64,000 nt of DNA. It comes from Paludibacter sp. (GTDB lineage Bacteria > Bacteroidota > Bacteroidia > Bacteroidales > Paludibacteraceae). Positions 1-8,811 of this stretch are shown here, in pieces. A program made the translations under genes and the position numbers. Within the stretch, counting starts at the first letter, position 1, and the number at the start of each line of letters is the position of its first letter. The notes beneath the pieces are model-generated. The model saw nothing but the letters and a program-made list of their open reading frames with translations. It did no database searches and was not told the origin of the DNA. The DNA is taken from contig JAQUWU010000020.1 in the NCBI GenBank assembly GCA_028692715.1, forward strand, positions 1-64,000. The letters run 5' to 3'.

Positions 1-85
1 TGATGAAAAAGAAGAGTGGAATTTTTTTCAACATGCAAAAACTTTGGATGAAGTAAAGACCTATTTTAACAAAAACCCTTGTTGA
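1..85 (+). CDS. 3' end of an unidentified CDS
   Basis: An open frame enters from the left edge and reads 27 codons (ending ...TYFNKNPC) to a TGA at 83-85. The peptide is hydrophilic and has plausible codon use, so it is probably the C-terminus of a real gene whose body lies outside the window. It is too short to name. No terminator follows immediately; the first one on this strand is at 337-372. Confidence 0.4.
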   Translation, partial: DEKEEWNFFQHAKTLDEVKTYFNKNPC

Positions 86-336
86 ACATATCTTAAAGTC
101 TTTAGTTAGCCTAAACGTCTTTACTTGATTGTGGTTAAAAGGAAAAACTCAGTTCTAATTGTTAGCAGCCTAAAAGCTGAATAATATACTCATGAGTATT
201 CAAATTTGACAGTAAAACAACAAAATATTAACATAAAACAAAAAATTAAAACAAAACAATTTTCAATGGGAGTTCTTTTGTACAAAGAATAAAGATACAT
301 TATGTTCACTATTACTAATTTCTAAACATTAGTTTC
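86..336. other. A+T-rich intergenic stretch without a recognised gene
   Basis: There is no ORF of convincing length and no recognised RNA motif. The stretch ends in a clear plus-strand terminator at 337-372, so a transcript does cross it. It is either a long 3' UTR of the truncated first gene or an unrecognised small RNA. Confidence 0.4.
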
Positions 337-372
337 AATCCCTAACATAAAAAAAATGTTGGGGATTTTTTT
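337..372 (+). terminator. Rho-independent terminator
   Basis: Arms AATCCCTAACAT (337-348) and ATGTTGGGGATT (356-367) pair with one G-T wobble around an A-rich loop, followed by a T run. It serves a plus-strand transcript and lies 250 bp past the last visible plus-strand stop codon. Confidence 0.7.
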
Positions 373-532
373 ATCAGTTTTGTTTGAATCTTAAATGCAT
401 CATAACAGCAAGTTTTAAATCGTAATATATTCTCTTATTTTGGATTAAAATACAGTTAAAAACAATGACAAAACTATCAATTTTTGAGAAATATGGGGAA
501 AATGTGGGGAAATTCACTTATTCTAAAACTAA

Positions 533-566
533 AACTCCCTGATAATATTTTAATTATCAGGGAGTT
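533..566 (-). terminator. Terminator of the tRNA-Arg gene
   Basis: A perfect 14-bp inverted repeat (533-546 with 553-566, 6-nt loop) lies just downstream of the tRNA on the minus strand. It is followed in that direction by TTTTAGTTTTAG. Position and T-rich tail fit intrinsic termination of the tRNA transcript. Confidence 0.75.
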
Positions 567-582
567 ATTTGATTTTAATAAG

Positions 583-656
583 TGACCGCGACAGGATTCA
601 AACCTGTAACCCCCACATCCGTAGTGTGGTACTCTATTCAGTTGAGCTACGCAGCC
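583..656 (-). tRNA. tRNA-Arg (anticodon ACG)
   Basis: Read on the minus strand, the 74-nt sequence folds as a cloverleaf. The acceptor is GGCTGCG paired with CGCGGTC, with discriminator A. The D stem is GCTC/GAGT. The anticodon stem CCACA/TGTGG closes a CTACGGA loop, giving anticodon ACG (A34 is normally deaminated to inosine to read CGN arginine codons). The T stem-loop contains GGTTTGAATCC. The 3' CCA is not encoded, so a CCA-adding enzyme would be needed. A hairpin terminator follows at 533-566. Confidence 0.95.
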
Positions 657-859
657 GTTGCTTTGTTTTGCGAGTGCAAAGATAAGGCTATTTTTTAATT
701 CATCAAAGGAAAAATTGAAATATTTAAGTACATGTTTTTTTATGAGCAGTAAATAGTAGATATCGTGATAGTTATACGTTTTTTTCTTTGCAAAATCAAT
801 CCGGAAATTCATTAATTGAATTCACGGATTGGTTTTATTTTCTGTTAAAGTGAAGATGT

Positions 860-1670
860 TTAAATATTTGATCCTATGTCACCATGACAAATAATATTAG
901 CATTTTCATCCGAGTTTTGATAGATATTTATATATCCGAGATAAACCATCCAGTTGTCATAGGTTATCGCAAGATTATTATCCAGGGCTTTAATATTTGT
1001 ATAGCTTTTGTTTGTAGTTCCATTTACGGGGTTAAGTGTTTTTAGTAATACCGCCACCACCTACACTAGCTATTGAACCTATATTTATACTTGCAGGATA
1101 AGATTGACCTGCAATGGCTCCACTAAGTGTAATTGTCACCAGCGTATTGCCATTTACTCTTTTCTCGAACAAAGCTGTTCCCGATACATTAAAAGTACCT
1201 ACTGCAGAAAGAATATACGTTTTGCTAGTACTTGTAATTTTATTTCCGCCTATGTCACCATTAGCAAGTATTACATTCTGTTCTGTACTGCTTTTATGTA
1301 TTTGCACAAAACCGTCATAAGCATTTAATTCCTTGTAAGTCATGGTGGTAACTAGCGTTGAGCTTTTGCCTGTTTCGTCTACAGGGTTGAGGACAAGTGC
1401 TACTGTGCCACCTTCTACTGCAGAATTCATACAAAGTTCTGCAGGATGAGTTCCTGCAGAGGCACCGGTAAGCTCAATCTCAATAGTTACCGAATTTGTA
1501 CTTGTTTCAATGAAAGTTACTGTGCCACTAACTCCAAGAACATCTTTAACTTTCAAGCTGTATGATGTTTCTGCGGGTGGAACGACTGGATCATTTGATT
1601 TGCAGCTTGCTCCTGCAAAAATTATCGCGAGTAATGTGATAAAAATTATTCCTGAATTTTTCTTTTTCAT
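860..1670 (-). pseudogene. Frameshifted lipoprotein with two CHRD-like repeats
   Basis: The first 212 codons (1670 down to 1032) encode a lipoprotein signal (lysines, hydrophobic stretch, Cys23) and a domain with the AGTHPAEL-type motif of CHRD domains. A second copy follows (AGQSYPASINIG). That frame stops after GGGGITKNT, but the reading continues in another frame from about 1060 to 860. The continuation (LNPVNGTT..., ending ...CHGDIGSNI) matches the end of the first repeat (LNPVDETG..., ILANGDIGGN). The second repeat is therefore split by a frameshift inside GGTGGTGGCGG near 1050. It could be a disrupted gene, phase variation or a sequencing error. Restored, the protein would be about 270 residues, exported, of unknown role. 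Confidence 0.7.
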
Positions 1671-2324
1671 ATTGTAATTATTTAGTTGTTTTAACCGCTT
1701 CTGGCGGCACAGTTTTAATTAATACTTCATCCTGTAATTATAATAATTGGCTTACATTAAATCCTAATATTTAAGTTGGGAAATTAAAAAATAAAATGAT
1801 TATCCGCAAGATGTTCTATTTTAAAGTTGTAACAAAGATTATTATTGATTTATTTTCTCAAAACTAGCTGATTATTATAAATATATAACCACGAATTTTA
1901 CGAACCAACGGGAGATAATTATCACTAAAATTTACATTTAAAATTCGTGTGAATTTGTGTATTTAGTGGTTAAAAAATGAATTCTACATTTTGTTAAACG
2001 AAGTTATTAAGTTTAAGAAATTGTTTAAAAATAAATCTTAAATTGGGTTTCAATTATTTTTTAGACTATTTGTGGCTTCGTTTTTCGAGAAATAGCGGGC
2101 TATTTGAGAAAAGCAAAGTGAAAATAGGCAAAAAAGTATGAAAAACAATAAGACAGTCTCCTTGTCCTAAATTTAAATGATCATATTTTACTGATAATCA
2201 GGCATAAAACATATTAACGTTTATTCCTAAACCGTTTCTAATATTTATTGGAGCTTTTGCAGATAACCAATATAATAAATTATGTATATGTCAGAATATT
2301 AATGCAATAGTATCGCGATGTTTT
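1671..2324. other. Intergenic region without a gene
   Basis: About 650 bp of A+T-rich DNA with no convincing ORF. It holds the inverted-repeat element at 1886-1972. The stretch near 2040-2120 (GTGGCTTCGTTTTTCGAGAA and following) looks like decayed repeat DNA, but nothing nameable. Confidence 0.5.
1886..1972. repeat. Imperfect inverted-repeat element with TAACCAC ends
   Basis: The element begins TAACCACGAATTTTACGAA and ends GTGGTTA; ends and subterminal parts are loosely complementary. Its centre, CGGGAGATAATTATCAC, recurs almost exactly in the element at 41444-41593. This suggests one decayed family of hairpin repeats. Confidence 0.55.
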
Positions 2325-4463
2325 TTATGCCAGTACAAAATCAAGTTGCTTTTTGTCCAGATTTGCTTTCGCCACTTTCACGGTTACTTCGTCTCCCAGT
2401 TGATATTTTTTATGATATCGTCTTCCGACAAGACAATAGTTTTTATCGTCAAAGGTGTAATAATCGTCATCTAAATCACGTATAGGAATCATTCCTTCGC
2501 ATTTATTCTCGGTTAATTCCACATAAATTCCCCATTCGGTAACACCGGAAATTACACCATCAAAAACCTGACCAATGCGGTCTGACATAAATTCTACCTG
2601 TTTGTATTTAATGGAAGCCCGTTCGGCGTTTGAAGCCAGTTGTTCCATATCAGAGCTGTGCTGACAATATTCTTCCCATTCCGATGCATTTACACTTCGA
2701 CCTCCATCGGCATATTTTTCGAGTAAGCGATGTACCATCATATCCGGGTAACGACGTATGGGCGAGGTGAAATGGGTGTAAAAATCAAAAGCTAAGCCAT
2801 AGTGTCCCATATTGGCAGTAGAATAAACGGCTTTTGCCATAGAACGAATGGCGAGTGTTTCAATCAGGTTTTGCTCTTTTTTTCCTTGAACATCATCCAG
2901 TAATTGGTTGATAGAGCTTGAAACTGCTGCCTGTTTGCCGTTGGTTTTAAGGTTATAGCCAAATCTTTTTATGAACAAAGCAAAATTATTCAATTTGTCG
3001 GGATTTGGCACATCGTGAATACGATAAACAAATGTCTTGGCTTTTTGTCCTTTTCCGGGCTTGCCAATATGTGTTGCTACTGTTTTGTTGGCCAACAACA
3101 TAAATTCCTCTATCATTTTGTTCGCATCTTTTTGCTCTTTGAAAAATACGGATATTGGTTTCCCTGTTGAGTCAATTTCAAAACGCACTTCAACCCTATC
3201 AAAAGCAATAGCTCCTGCCTCAAAACGTTTTTTACGGAGAATTTTAGCTAATCTGTCCATATTCAGGACTTCTTCCTTATAATCTCCTTCGCCGGTTTCA
3301 ATAATTTCTTGTGCTTCTTCGTACGTAAAACGACGATTGCTACAAGTCACTGTTTTAGCAATATCATAATGTTGTATTTCCGCATTATCGTTCATCTGGA
3401 AAATAACCGAATAGGTCAGTTTATCTTCATTGGGGCGAAGCGAGCAAATGCCGTTTGATAAATGCTCGGGCAACATAGGGATTGTTCTGTCTACCAAATA
3501 AACCGAAGTGGCACGATTCAATGCTTCCTCTTCGATAATGCTTTCAGGGCGCACATAGTGAGTTACGTCGGCAATGTGAACGCCCACTTCCCAGAGTCCG
3601 TTTTTAAGTTTACGCAACGAAAGTGCATCGTCAAAATCTTTTGCATCGCGTGGGTCGACGGTGAATGTTACTATTCCGCGCATGTCGATACGTTTTGCCA
3701 CTTCCTCAGGAGTAATACCTGCATCCATTATGCTGGCGGCAGCTTCCACAGTTTCGGGATATTTATACGGTAACCCAAATTCTGCAAGAATAGCATGCAT
3801 TTCGGTGTTATTCTCTCCTTTATCCCCCAATACATCAATTACTTCACCCACCGGATTTTTAGCGTTCGGTTCCCATGCGAGCAATTTCACTACTGCTTTT
3901 TGTCCTGACAATCCGCCTTTGAGTTTGTTTTTGGGAATGAAGATATCGTTTGTACTCACTTTATTATCTAAAATCAGAAAAGCATAGTTGTCGGAAACAT
4001 CCAGAACGCCCACAAAAGTGTCCTTAGAACGTTTCACAATTTCCACCACTTCACCTTCGGGCGTTTGTCCTTTTCGGCGTGCATAGAGGAAAACCTTCAC
4101 TTTATCATTCAGTAAGGCATGGTTTGTTTTGCGTTCAGGGATAAATACAATTTCGCCTCCATCATCCGGATTCAAAAATGTTTTCACACCCTGTCGTTCA
4201 ATGGTACCTGTAATGTAACCACCACGGGAATTGACTTTAAACTTCCCATGTGAAATTTCCACCAAAAAGTCTTCATCCAGTAATTCATACAAAAGTTGGT
4301 TGATAAAAACCCGTTGTGACTCAGATTTTACGTCCAACAATGTTGATATTTGCTTGTAGTTGAATGTTTTCTCCAAATTTTCATTGAAGATATTAATAAT
4401 GTTTCGCATCAATTCTTTTTTGTTGACACGTGTGCTTTGTGTGGTTTTTCTTTTTGTTGACAT
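2325..4463 (-). CDS. rnr: Ribonuclease R
   Basis: A processive 3'-5' exoribonuclease of the RNB family that degrades structured RNA. At 712 residues it has the usual RNase R length. The N-terminal part (about 15-70) resembles the winged-helix domain, followed by cold-shock OB folds. The RNB domain carries the metal-binding aspartates D270, D276, D278 and D279 (VDPRDAKDFDDA), then HYGLAFDFYTHFTSPIRRYPD near the active site. A C-terminal S1 domain (about 630-712) contains GVISGVTEWGIYVEL. The ATG start is followed by a basic Thr/Lys-rich stretch. It is transcribed alone, and the promoter-like box at 4610-4617 gives a roughly 140-nt leader made of repeat DNA. Confidence 0.96.
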   Translation of the reverse strand: MSTKRKTTQSTRVNKKELMRNIINIFNENLEKTFNYKQISTLLDVKSESQRVFINQLLYELLDEDFLVEISHGKFKVNSRGGYITGTIERQGVKTFLNPDDGGEIVFIPERKTNHALLNDKVKVFLYARRKGQTPEGEVVEIVKRSKDTFVGVLDVSDNYAFLILDNKVSTNDIFIPKNKLKGGLSGQKAVVKLLAWEPNAKNPVGEVIDVLGDKGENNTEMHAILAEFGLPYKYPETVEAAASIMDAGITPEEVAKRIDMRGIVTFTVDPRDAKDFDDALSLRKLKNGLWEVGVHIADVTHYVRPESIIEEEALNRATSVYLVDRTIPMLPEHLSNGICSLRPNEDKLTYSVIFQMNDNAEIQHYDIAKTVTCSNRRFTYEEAQEIIETGEGDYKEEVLNMDRLAKILRKKRFEAGAIAFDRVEVRFEIDSTGKPISVFFKEQKDANKMIEEFMLLANKTVATHIGKPGKGQKAKTFVYRIHDVPNPDKLNNFALFIKRFGYNLKTNGKQAAVSSSINQLLDDVQGKKEQNLIETLAIRSMAKAVYSTANMGHYGLAFDFYTHFTSPIRRYPDMMVHRLLEKYADGGRSVNASEWEEYCQHSSDMEQLASNAERASIKYKQVEFMSDRIGQVFDGVISGVTEWGIYVELTENKCEGMIPIRDLDDDYYTFDDKNYCLVGRRYHKKYQLGDEVTVKVAKANLDKKQLDFVLA

Positions 4464-4606
4464 AAAATTCAGTTTTATTAGTTAGTAAAGTTAGTAAAGT
4501 TCTTAAAGGTTGAAAGTTTATAAAGTTTTTAAAGTCAATTCATACATTTATGATCTTTCTTTTCACTTTATATACTTTATGAACATTATGAACTTACATC
4601 TACTAC
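4464..4606. repeat. AAAGTTTATAA-type periodic repeat with opposed halves
   Basis: Immediately upstream of the rnr start. Degenerate copies of GTTAGTAAAGTT and AAGTTTATAAAGTT come first. After about 50 bp their complement follows (ACTTTATATACTTTATGAAC). The halves could form a long imperfect hairpin in the rnr leader. Relatives lie at 25131-25258 and 63046-63140. Confidence 0.65.
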
Positions 4607-4609
4607 ATG

Positions 4610-4617
4610 CAAATATA
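4610..4617 (-). promoter_or_regulatory. Promoter -7 box for rnr
   Basis: On the minus strand TATATTTG, followed by CA, matches the Bacteroidetes -7 consensus TAnnTTTG. No good -33 TTTG is visible at the usual spacing. Confidence 0.45.
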
Positions 4618-4819
4618 CAACAAAGTGTTAAGCTGTTTAGTTTTTTGGAAAATTAAATAGTATAATTTTTTATGAAATTATTATTTTTGTAAAAGTTATT
4701 CTACTCAAGTCTACAAAACCCTTTTATAAAGTTTCACTAAGAAAGAAGATTGCTGCTCTAAAATGCAGCGGTTAATAAATGGATTTAGAAAAATTAATTC
4801 TTTTCAAATAAATACAGGG

Positions 4820-4850
4820 TTTGTTGTTTCACAATTTTTAAGTACTTTCG
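4820..4850 (+). promoter_or_regulatory. Promoter for the small ORF and lipid kinase
   Basis: TTTG at 4820-4823, 19 bp, then TACTTTCG at 4843-4850: both elements of the Bacteroidetes sigma-ABfr consensus at the expected spacing. Transcription would begin shortly before the 41-codon ORF at 4887. Confidence 0.6.
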
Positions 4851-4886
4851 CAAACCAATTTATATAAGCAGTTTAGATCTTATGGA

Positions 4887-5012
4887 ATGAACATTAAAAC
4901 AGTTTTTATTCCCACTAGGCTTACCAAGAATGAGGATGAAAATTTAATGCGATCCTTTGTGAGGCAAACAAGTACTCCCGATAAATTAGGACAAGTTATG
5001 CGACAATTTTAA
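4887..5012 (+). CDS. Small ORF, 41 residues, unknown
   Basis: ATG to TAA, 41 codons, between a good promoter and the lipid kinase start 17 bp downstream. The product (beginning MNIKTVFIPTRLTKNEDE) is charged, with no signal peptide, Cys motif or membrane segment. It is short enough to be chance. The promoter placed right before its ATG and the tight spacing to the next gene argue for translation, perhaps coupled to the kinase. Function unknown. Confidence 0.4.
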   Translation: MNIKTVFIPTRLTKNEDENLMRSFVRQTSTPDKLGQVMRQF

Positions 5013-5029
5013 AAAATGATTATTTACGC

Positions 5030-5914
5030 ATGAAATCAAAAATTGCTTTTATTATCAATCCCATTTCCGGAACCGGAAAAAAGGAAGATTTACCTGCATT
5101 AATAAGGCAAGAACTGGATGCACGAATGTATGAGCCAGAAATTGTTTTTACACAAAGTAGAGGTGATGGAACCATATTGGCAAAATCATTTATCGACAGA
5201 GGTTTTCAGTTTATAGTAGCGGTGGGAGGCGATGGTACGGTCAATGAAGTGGCTCGGGCATTGATTCATACCGATTGTTCGTTGGGAATAATACCGATAG
5301 GTTCCGGAAACGGTCTGGCTCGACATTTGGGAATTCCAATGAATAACAAAAGAGCCATTCAACAGTTAAATGTATCCGAAACCATTCAAATGGATTATGG
5401 GTTGGTAAATGGAAAACATTTTTTTTGTACCTGCGGAACAGGTTTTGATGCGTATGTAAGTACCGAATTTGCCAAAGGTAAAAGGCGGGGAATAATGTCC
5501 TATATTGAAAAAATTATTACTGGATATTTTAGTTACAAATCGAAAAAATACCAGTTGCTAGGTAATGGCATTGATCTGAAAGTCAAAGCTTTTGTGCTGA
5601 CTTTTGCTAACGCTTCACAATGGGGAAATAATGCTTATATAGCACCACAAGCCAGTGTACAGGATGGGAAAATGGATATTTCTATTATGAGTAATTTCCC
5701 GATTATTGCTATACCAACCTTAGCAATCAATCTTTTTGCCAAAAGTATAGACAAAGATTTATTTATGACCACCCTTCGTTCAGCGGAAATTACGCTGATT
5801 AGAGAAGATTCAGGACCTTTTCACTACGATGGAGAACCTTACGAAGAAGGGAAGGAGATTCTTGTAAAAACAGTGCCCGATGGGCTGAATGTGTTGGTGA
5901 AGAAAAGGTTTTGA
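5030..5914 (+). CDS. Diacylglycerol/lipid kinase family protein (YegS-like)
   Basis: A soluble or peripheral lipid kinase of the DAGK catalytic family, predicted to phosphorylate a lipid hydroxyl with ATP. The 294-residue length is typical. Visible motifs are NPISGTGK (10-17), the nucleotide-binding GGDGT with flanks VAVGGDGTVNEV (63-74), and IPIGSGNGLARHLGIP (88-103). The C-terminal beta-sandwich half ends in the YDGEPYEEG motif common to YegS-type proteins. The substrate cannot be deduced. It is followed by a hairpin at 5934-5965 and preceded by the 41-residue ORF with 17 bp spacing. Confidence 0.9.
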   Translation: MKSKIAFIINPISGTGKKEDLPALIRQELDARMYEPEIVFTQSRGDGTILAKSFIDRGFQFIVAVGGDGTVNEVARALIHTDCSLGIIPIGSGNGLARHLGIPMNNKRAIQQLNVSETIQMDYGLVNGKHFFCTCGTGFDAYVSTEFAKGKRRGIMSYIEKIITGYFSYKSKKYQLLGNGIDLKVKAFVLTFANASQWGNNAYIAPQASVQDGKMDISIMSNFPIIAIPTLAINLFAKSIDKDLFMTTLRSAEITLIREDSGPFHYDGEPYEEGKEILVKTVPDGLNVLVKKRF

Positions 5915-5933
5915 AAGTGTTATGTTATAAAAG

Positions 5934-5965
5934 ATCCCTGCAAGTTATACAAAACTCGCAGGGAT
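5934..5965 (+). terminator. Terminator after the lipid kinase gene
   Basis: ATCCCTGC (5934-5941) pairs with GCAGGGAT (5958-5965), with an inner AGTT/AACT extension. The tail TCTCATTTTG is only moderately T-rich. Confidence 0.6.
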
Positions 5966-5999
5966 TCTCATTTTGAAATAAAATCAACGTCTAAAAGGC

Positions 6000-6164
6000 T
6001 AATACCGATAGCACAAACAATACAGTCCAATTTCGACTTTGTCTCATTGCCCTATTTGTTTGTTCCGAAAAAACGGAATCTCGAAATACTCGATATGCAT
6101 CGGCATTAACCACTGTAGACGTATAAAACAGCTTTGGGCTATTTTATATGTACAGATGGTATAA
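6000..6164. mobile_element. MITE-like element, family B, copy 1
   Basis: A 165-bp non-coding element starting TAATACCGATAG and ending CAGATGGTATAA, so the ends form a short inverted repeat (TTATACC type). It is nearly identical, in inverted orientation, to 51767-51900. The main difference is an extra 31 bp here, including the small palindrome TTCCGAAAAAACGGAA. Two near-identical non-coding copies with inverted ends are typical of a MITE moved by a transposase encoded elsewhere. TA dinucleotides at the ends are compatible with Tc1/IS630-type targets but prove nothing. Confidence 0.75.
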
Positions 6165-6384
6165 ACAACCGATAAGAAAGTTGATTTGGAACTTTACTCC
6201 CATCAGTATATTCCTCAAATTTTGATTTATAAATCTTCGTTTTCGAAGAGTGTTGTTTGTTTTTAAAGACTATCAATTATGTGATTTTACTCTTATGGGC
6301 TGATTTTAAATGTTTTATTGATATGGCACACAAATTGGTTATTAAACCGTAAAATAAACGAAAATTAATTCAATAATTATAAAC

Positions 6385-8490
6385 ATGAAAACATTAAAAA
6401 TTAGTAAACTTTTTATTGCAATTTTTGCTTCCGCTTTTTTGTTAACATCTTGTTTGAATGATGACTTTACAGATATTAATGATTCTACAATAAATTATGT
6501 AGATTTTGACTTTAAAACAACAAAAGAAATTAGTGTGAATATTGAAGCTTTAACCAATGACAACAATCCAATTCCGGGAGTTAATGTTACGATTTACAGC
6601 AAAAATCCATTAAATGAAAACGGTGCTTTAATTGAAAATTTTGAAAATTATCAAATTTTTAGTGGAATTACGCTTAACAATGGGAAATTAGAAACAAATA
6701 TATCAACTGCAACAGCTGTCGACAGTATTTATGTATTATCAAATTATATAGGTTTGGAGTCGTATAAAGTTGCTAACATTAATACTACAAATGAACTTTC
6801 AATAGTATTTGGTGGCGCAAGCACACAAAACACTAATAATCAAGTTGGAGCCAGAAGGGTAAAAAGTGAAGGTATTTGGTGGGTAAGTGATTTTTGGAAA
6901 GTAAATGATTTCTATGCCTATTCAACCTGGAATAACTCTGGAGTTCCGAATAATTTAGTTTCACCAGACGATGTTATTTCAAGTGATTTTTTGGCTGATA
7001 TAAATGCTTCATTGCCTGAATCGAAAAAACTTCCTAATTCGCATCCGGAATATTTTAATAGCGAAGATGATGGTAGCCTTGTTTTAATTGAGGATGCTGA
7101 AGTTTGGGTGACATTTGTGCACGAAGGAGCTGCGTGGTTAAATTCACTTGCGTATTACACTTATCCTTCTGATAAAGTTCCAGCTAATAAATCAGAAATT
7201 AAATACCCAACAATCGTTTTTCCAAATGTATCGTTTTCAGGTTTCGGCGGTGGTTTAAAGTCTGGAAATAAAGTTCAATTACTTTATTTTGATGAGACAA
7301 AAAATCAATATACTAATTTATTTCCTGCCGGAACTACTGTTGCTTGGGTTTTAAGAGCAAATGGTTGGAGTAGTAGTTCAAAAACTGTTGGATCAGGAAG
7401 TCATACCGTTTATTCAAATGTCGCATTTAATCCTGAGTCTGATGATAATTTGAAAAAACATAATGTATTACTCAAAGATGATACTCGAAAACTAATACTA
7501 ATTGGTTTTGAAGATATGCGTCGAGATTATGGTTCTGACAATGATTTTAACGATGCTGTTTTTTATGCTACTGTTTCACCTTATACTGCTGTAAAAAATT
7601 CAATTTATCAAACAATAGACACACCTACTGATACCGATGGTGATGGTGTATCAGATACTCGTGATGAATATCCTACTGATCCAAAGCGAGCATTTAATAA
7701 CTATTATCCATCTAAAAATGCAACTGCAACACTTGCATACGAAGATTTATGGCCAAGCAAAGGTGATTACGATTTTAATGATCTAGTTGTAGATTATAAT
7801 TTTAATCAGATTACAAATGCTGAGAATAAAGTTGTTGACATTGAGGCAAAACTGACTGTACGTGCAATTGGTGCAAGTTATCACAATGCATTTGCTATTC
7901 AACTTAATGTTGCAGCCACTAATATTGCTTCTGTCACAGGACAATCCATTTCAACAGATATATTCACTTTAAATTCAAATGGTACTGAGTCAAATCAGGA
8001 AAAAGCCGTAATTGTTGCATTTGACGATGCTTATAAAGTATTTCCAACAAATCCTGCAGGTGGCTATGTAAATACATTGAAAAGCGCACAACAACTTACA
8101 GCAAATACAATTGATTTGAAAATATGCTTTGTCAATCCAGTCTCAACTTCAGATTTAGGCACTGCACCTTTCAATCCATTTATTGTTGTAAATAAAGTGC
8201 GTGGTAAAGAAGTTCATTTGTCTGGATATGCGCCTACTTCATTGGCAAATACAAGTTTGTTTGGCCAAGGACAAGACGACTCTAATGTTTCAATTGCTAA
8301 GTATTATACGTCTGATATGTTTTTACCTTGGGCTTTAAATATCCCAGTTCAATTTGATTATCCGGCCGAAAAAGAAGAAATAACAAACGCTTACCTGAAA
8401 TTTAACGATTGGGCGACAAGTAAAGGATCTGTAGATAAAGATTGGTATTCAAATATCAGCGGTTACAGAGATAATACCAAGATATATTAA
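6385..8490 (+). CDS. LruC domain-containing lipoprotein
   Basis: A 701-residue surface or periplasmic lipoprotein. The signal peptide ends in a lipobox before Cys23 (LLTSC). The N-terminal region is beta-rich. Around residues 380-395 a DUF4114-like segment contains SDNDFNDAVFYAT. A thrombospondin-type-3-like calcium motif (DTDGDGVSDTRDEYPTDP) follows near 415-430. The LruC/DUF4842-type domain begins with the second acidic signature GDYDFNDLVVDYNFN near 460-475 and runs to the C-terminus. Such proteins occur in Bacteroidetes and Leptospira; no enzymatic role is known to me. It stands alone, with a terminator at 8570-8594. Confidence 0.85.
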   Translation: MKTLKISKLFIAIFASAFLLTSCLNDDFTDINDSTINYVDFDFKTTKEISVNIEALTNDNNPIPGVNVTIYSKNPLNENGALIENFENYQIFSGITLNNGKLETNISTATAVDSIYVLSNYIGLESYKVANINTTNELSIVFGGASTQNTNNQVGARRVKSEGIWWVSDFWKVNDFYAYSTWNNSGVPNNLVSPDDVISSDFLADINASLPESKKLPNSHPEYFNSEDDGSLVLIEDAEVWVTFVHEGAAWLNSLAYYTYPSDKVPANKSEIKYPTIVFPNVSFSGFGGGLKSGNKVQLLYFDETKNQYTNLFPAGTTVAWVLRANGWSSSSKTVGSGSHTVYSNVAFNPESDDNLKKHNVLLKDDTRKLILIGFEDMRRDYGSDNDFNDAVFYATVSPYTAVKNSIYQTIDTPTDTDGDGVSDTRDEYPTDPKRAFNNYYPSKNATATLAYEDLWPSKGDYDFNDLVVDYNFNQITNAENKVVDIEAKLTVRAIGASYHNAFAIQLNVAATNIASVTGQSISTDIFTLNSNGTESNQEKAVIVAFDDAYKVFPTNPAGGYVNTLKSAQQLTANTIDLKICFVNPVSTSDLGTAPFNPFIVVNKVRGKEVHLSGYAPTSLANTSLFGQGQDDSNVSIAKYYTSDMFLPWALNIPVQFDYPAEKEEITNAYLKFNDWATSKGSVDKDWYSNISGYRDNTKIY

Positions 8491-8569
8491 CCATAGATTT
8501 TTGATTTTAATTAAAACTGTTTATTGCTTAATTGTCAGGCTTTAAACTCTAAATTATAACACTACTTTT

Positions 8570-8594
8570 CAAAATCCCCCCTGTGGGGATTTTG
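8570..8594 (+). terminator. Terminator after the LruC gene
   Basis: AAAATCCCC (8571-8579) and GGGGATTTT (8585-8593) form a G+C-rich hairpin with a TGTTTT tail, 80 bp past the stop. Confidence 0.65.
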
Positions 8595-8772
8595 TGTTTT
8601 AAATAAATCATAGTTCATTATCCTCCGATTACCATAATTTTCAAAAAGTTGAAAAATGCAGAGTCTTTGGATTTTTATTCGTTGTTATTTTGCCGGGCAA
8701 CGTGCTCTAGTATCTGGATATAACTACGATAGTTATCCTGAGTGCTAAATTCCAATTAAAATAAAAAAAAGA
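8595..8772. other. Intergenic, nothing recognised
   Basis: Between two convergent terminators. It contains only a small imperfect palindrome (GATATAACTACGATAGTTATC, about 8716-8736) and no ORF of note. Confidence 0.5.
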
Positions 8773-8811
8773 AAGAATAGAACTTGCAGGCAACCGACAG
8801 GTTCTATTCTT
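8773..8811 (-). terminator. Terminator of the T9SS repeat-protein gene
   Basis: AAGAATAGAACTTG (8773-8786) pairs with CAGGTTCTATTCTT (8798-8811), 13 of 14 positions. In the minus direction it is followed by a long T run. It lies 200 bp beyond the stop of the gene ending at 9019. Confidence 0.75.

Noticed and set aside
477-812. 111-residue minus-strand ORF
   Set aside because: It runs through the tRNA-Arg gene and its terminator, so it is not protein-coding.
860-1060. Separate 66-residue gene
   Set aside because: It has no promoter or signal and aligns with the end of the CHRD-like repeat, so it is the frameshifted continuation of the gene at 1032-1670.
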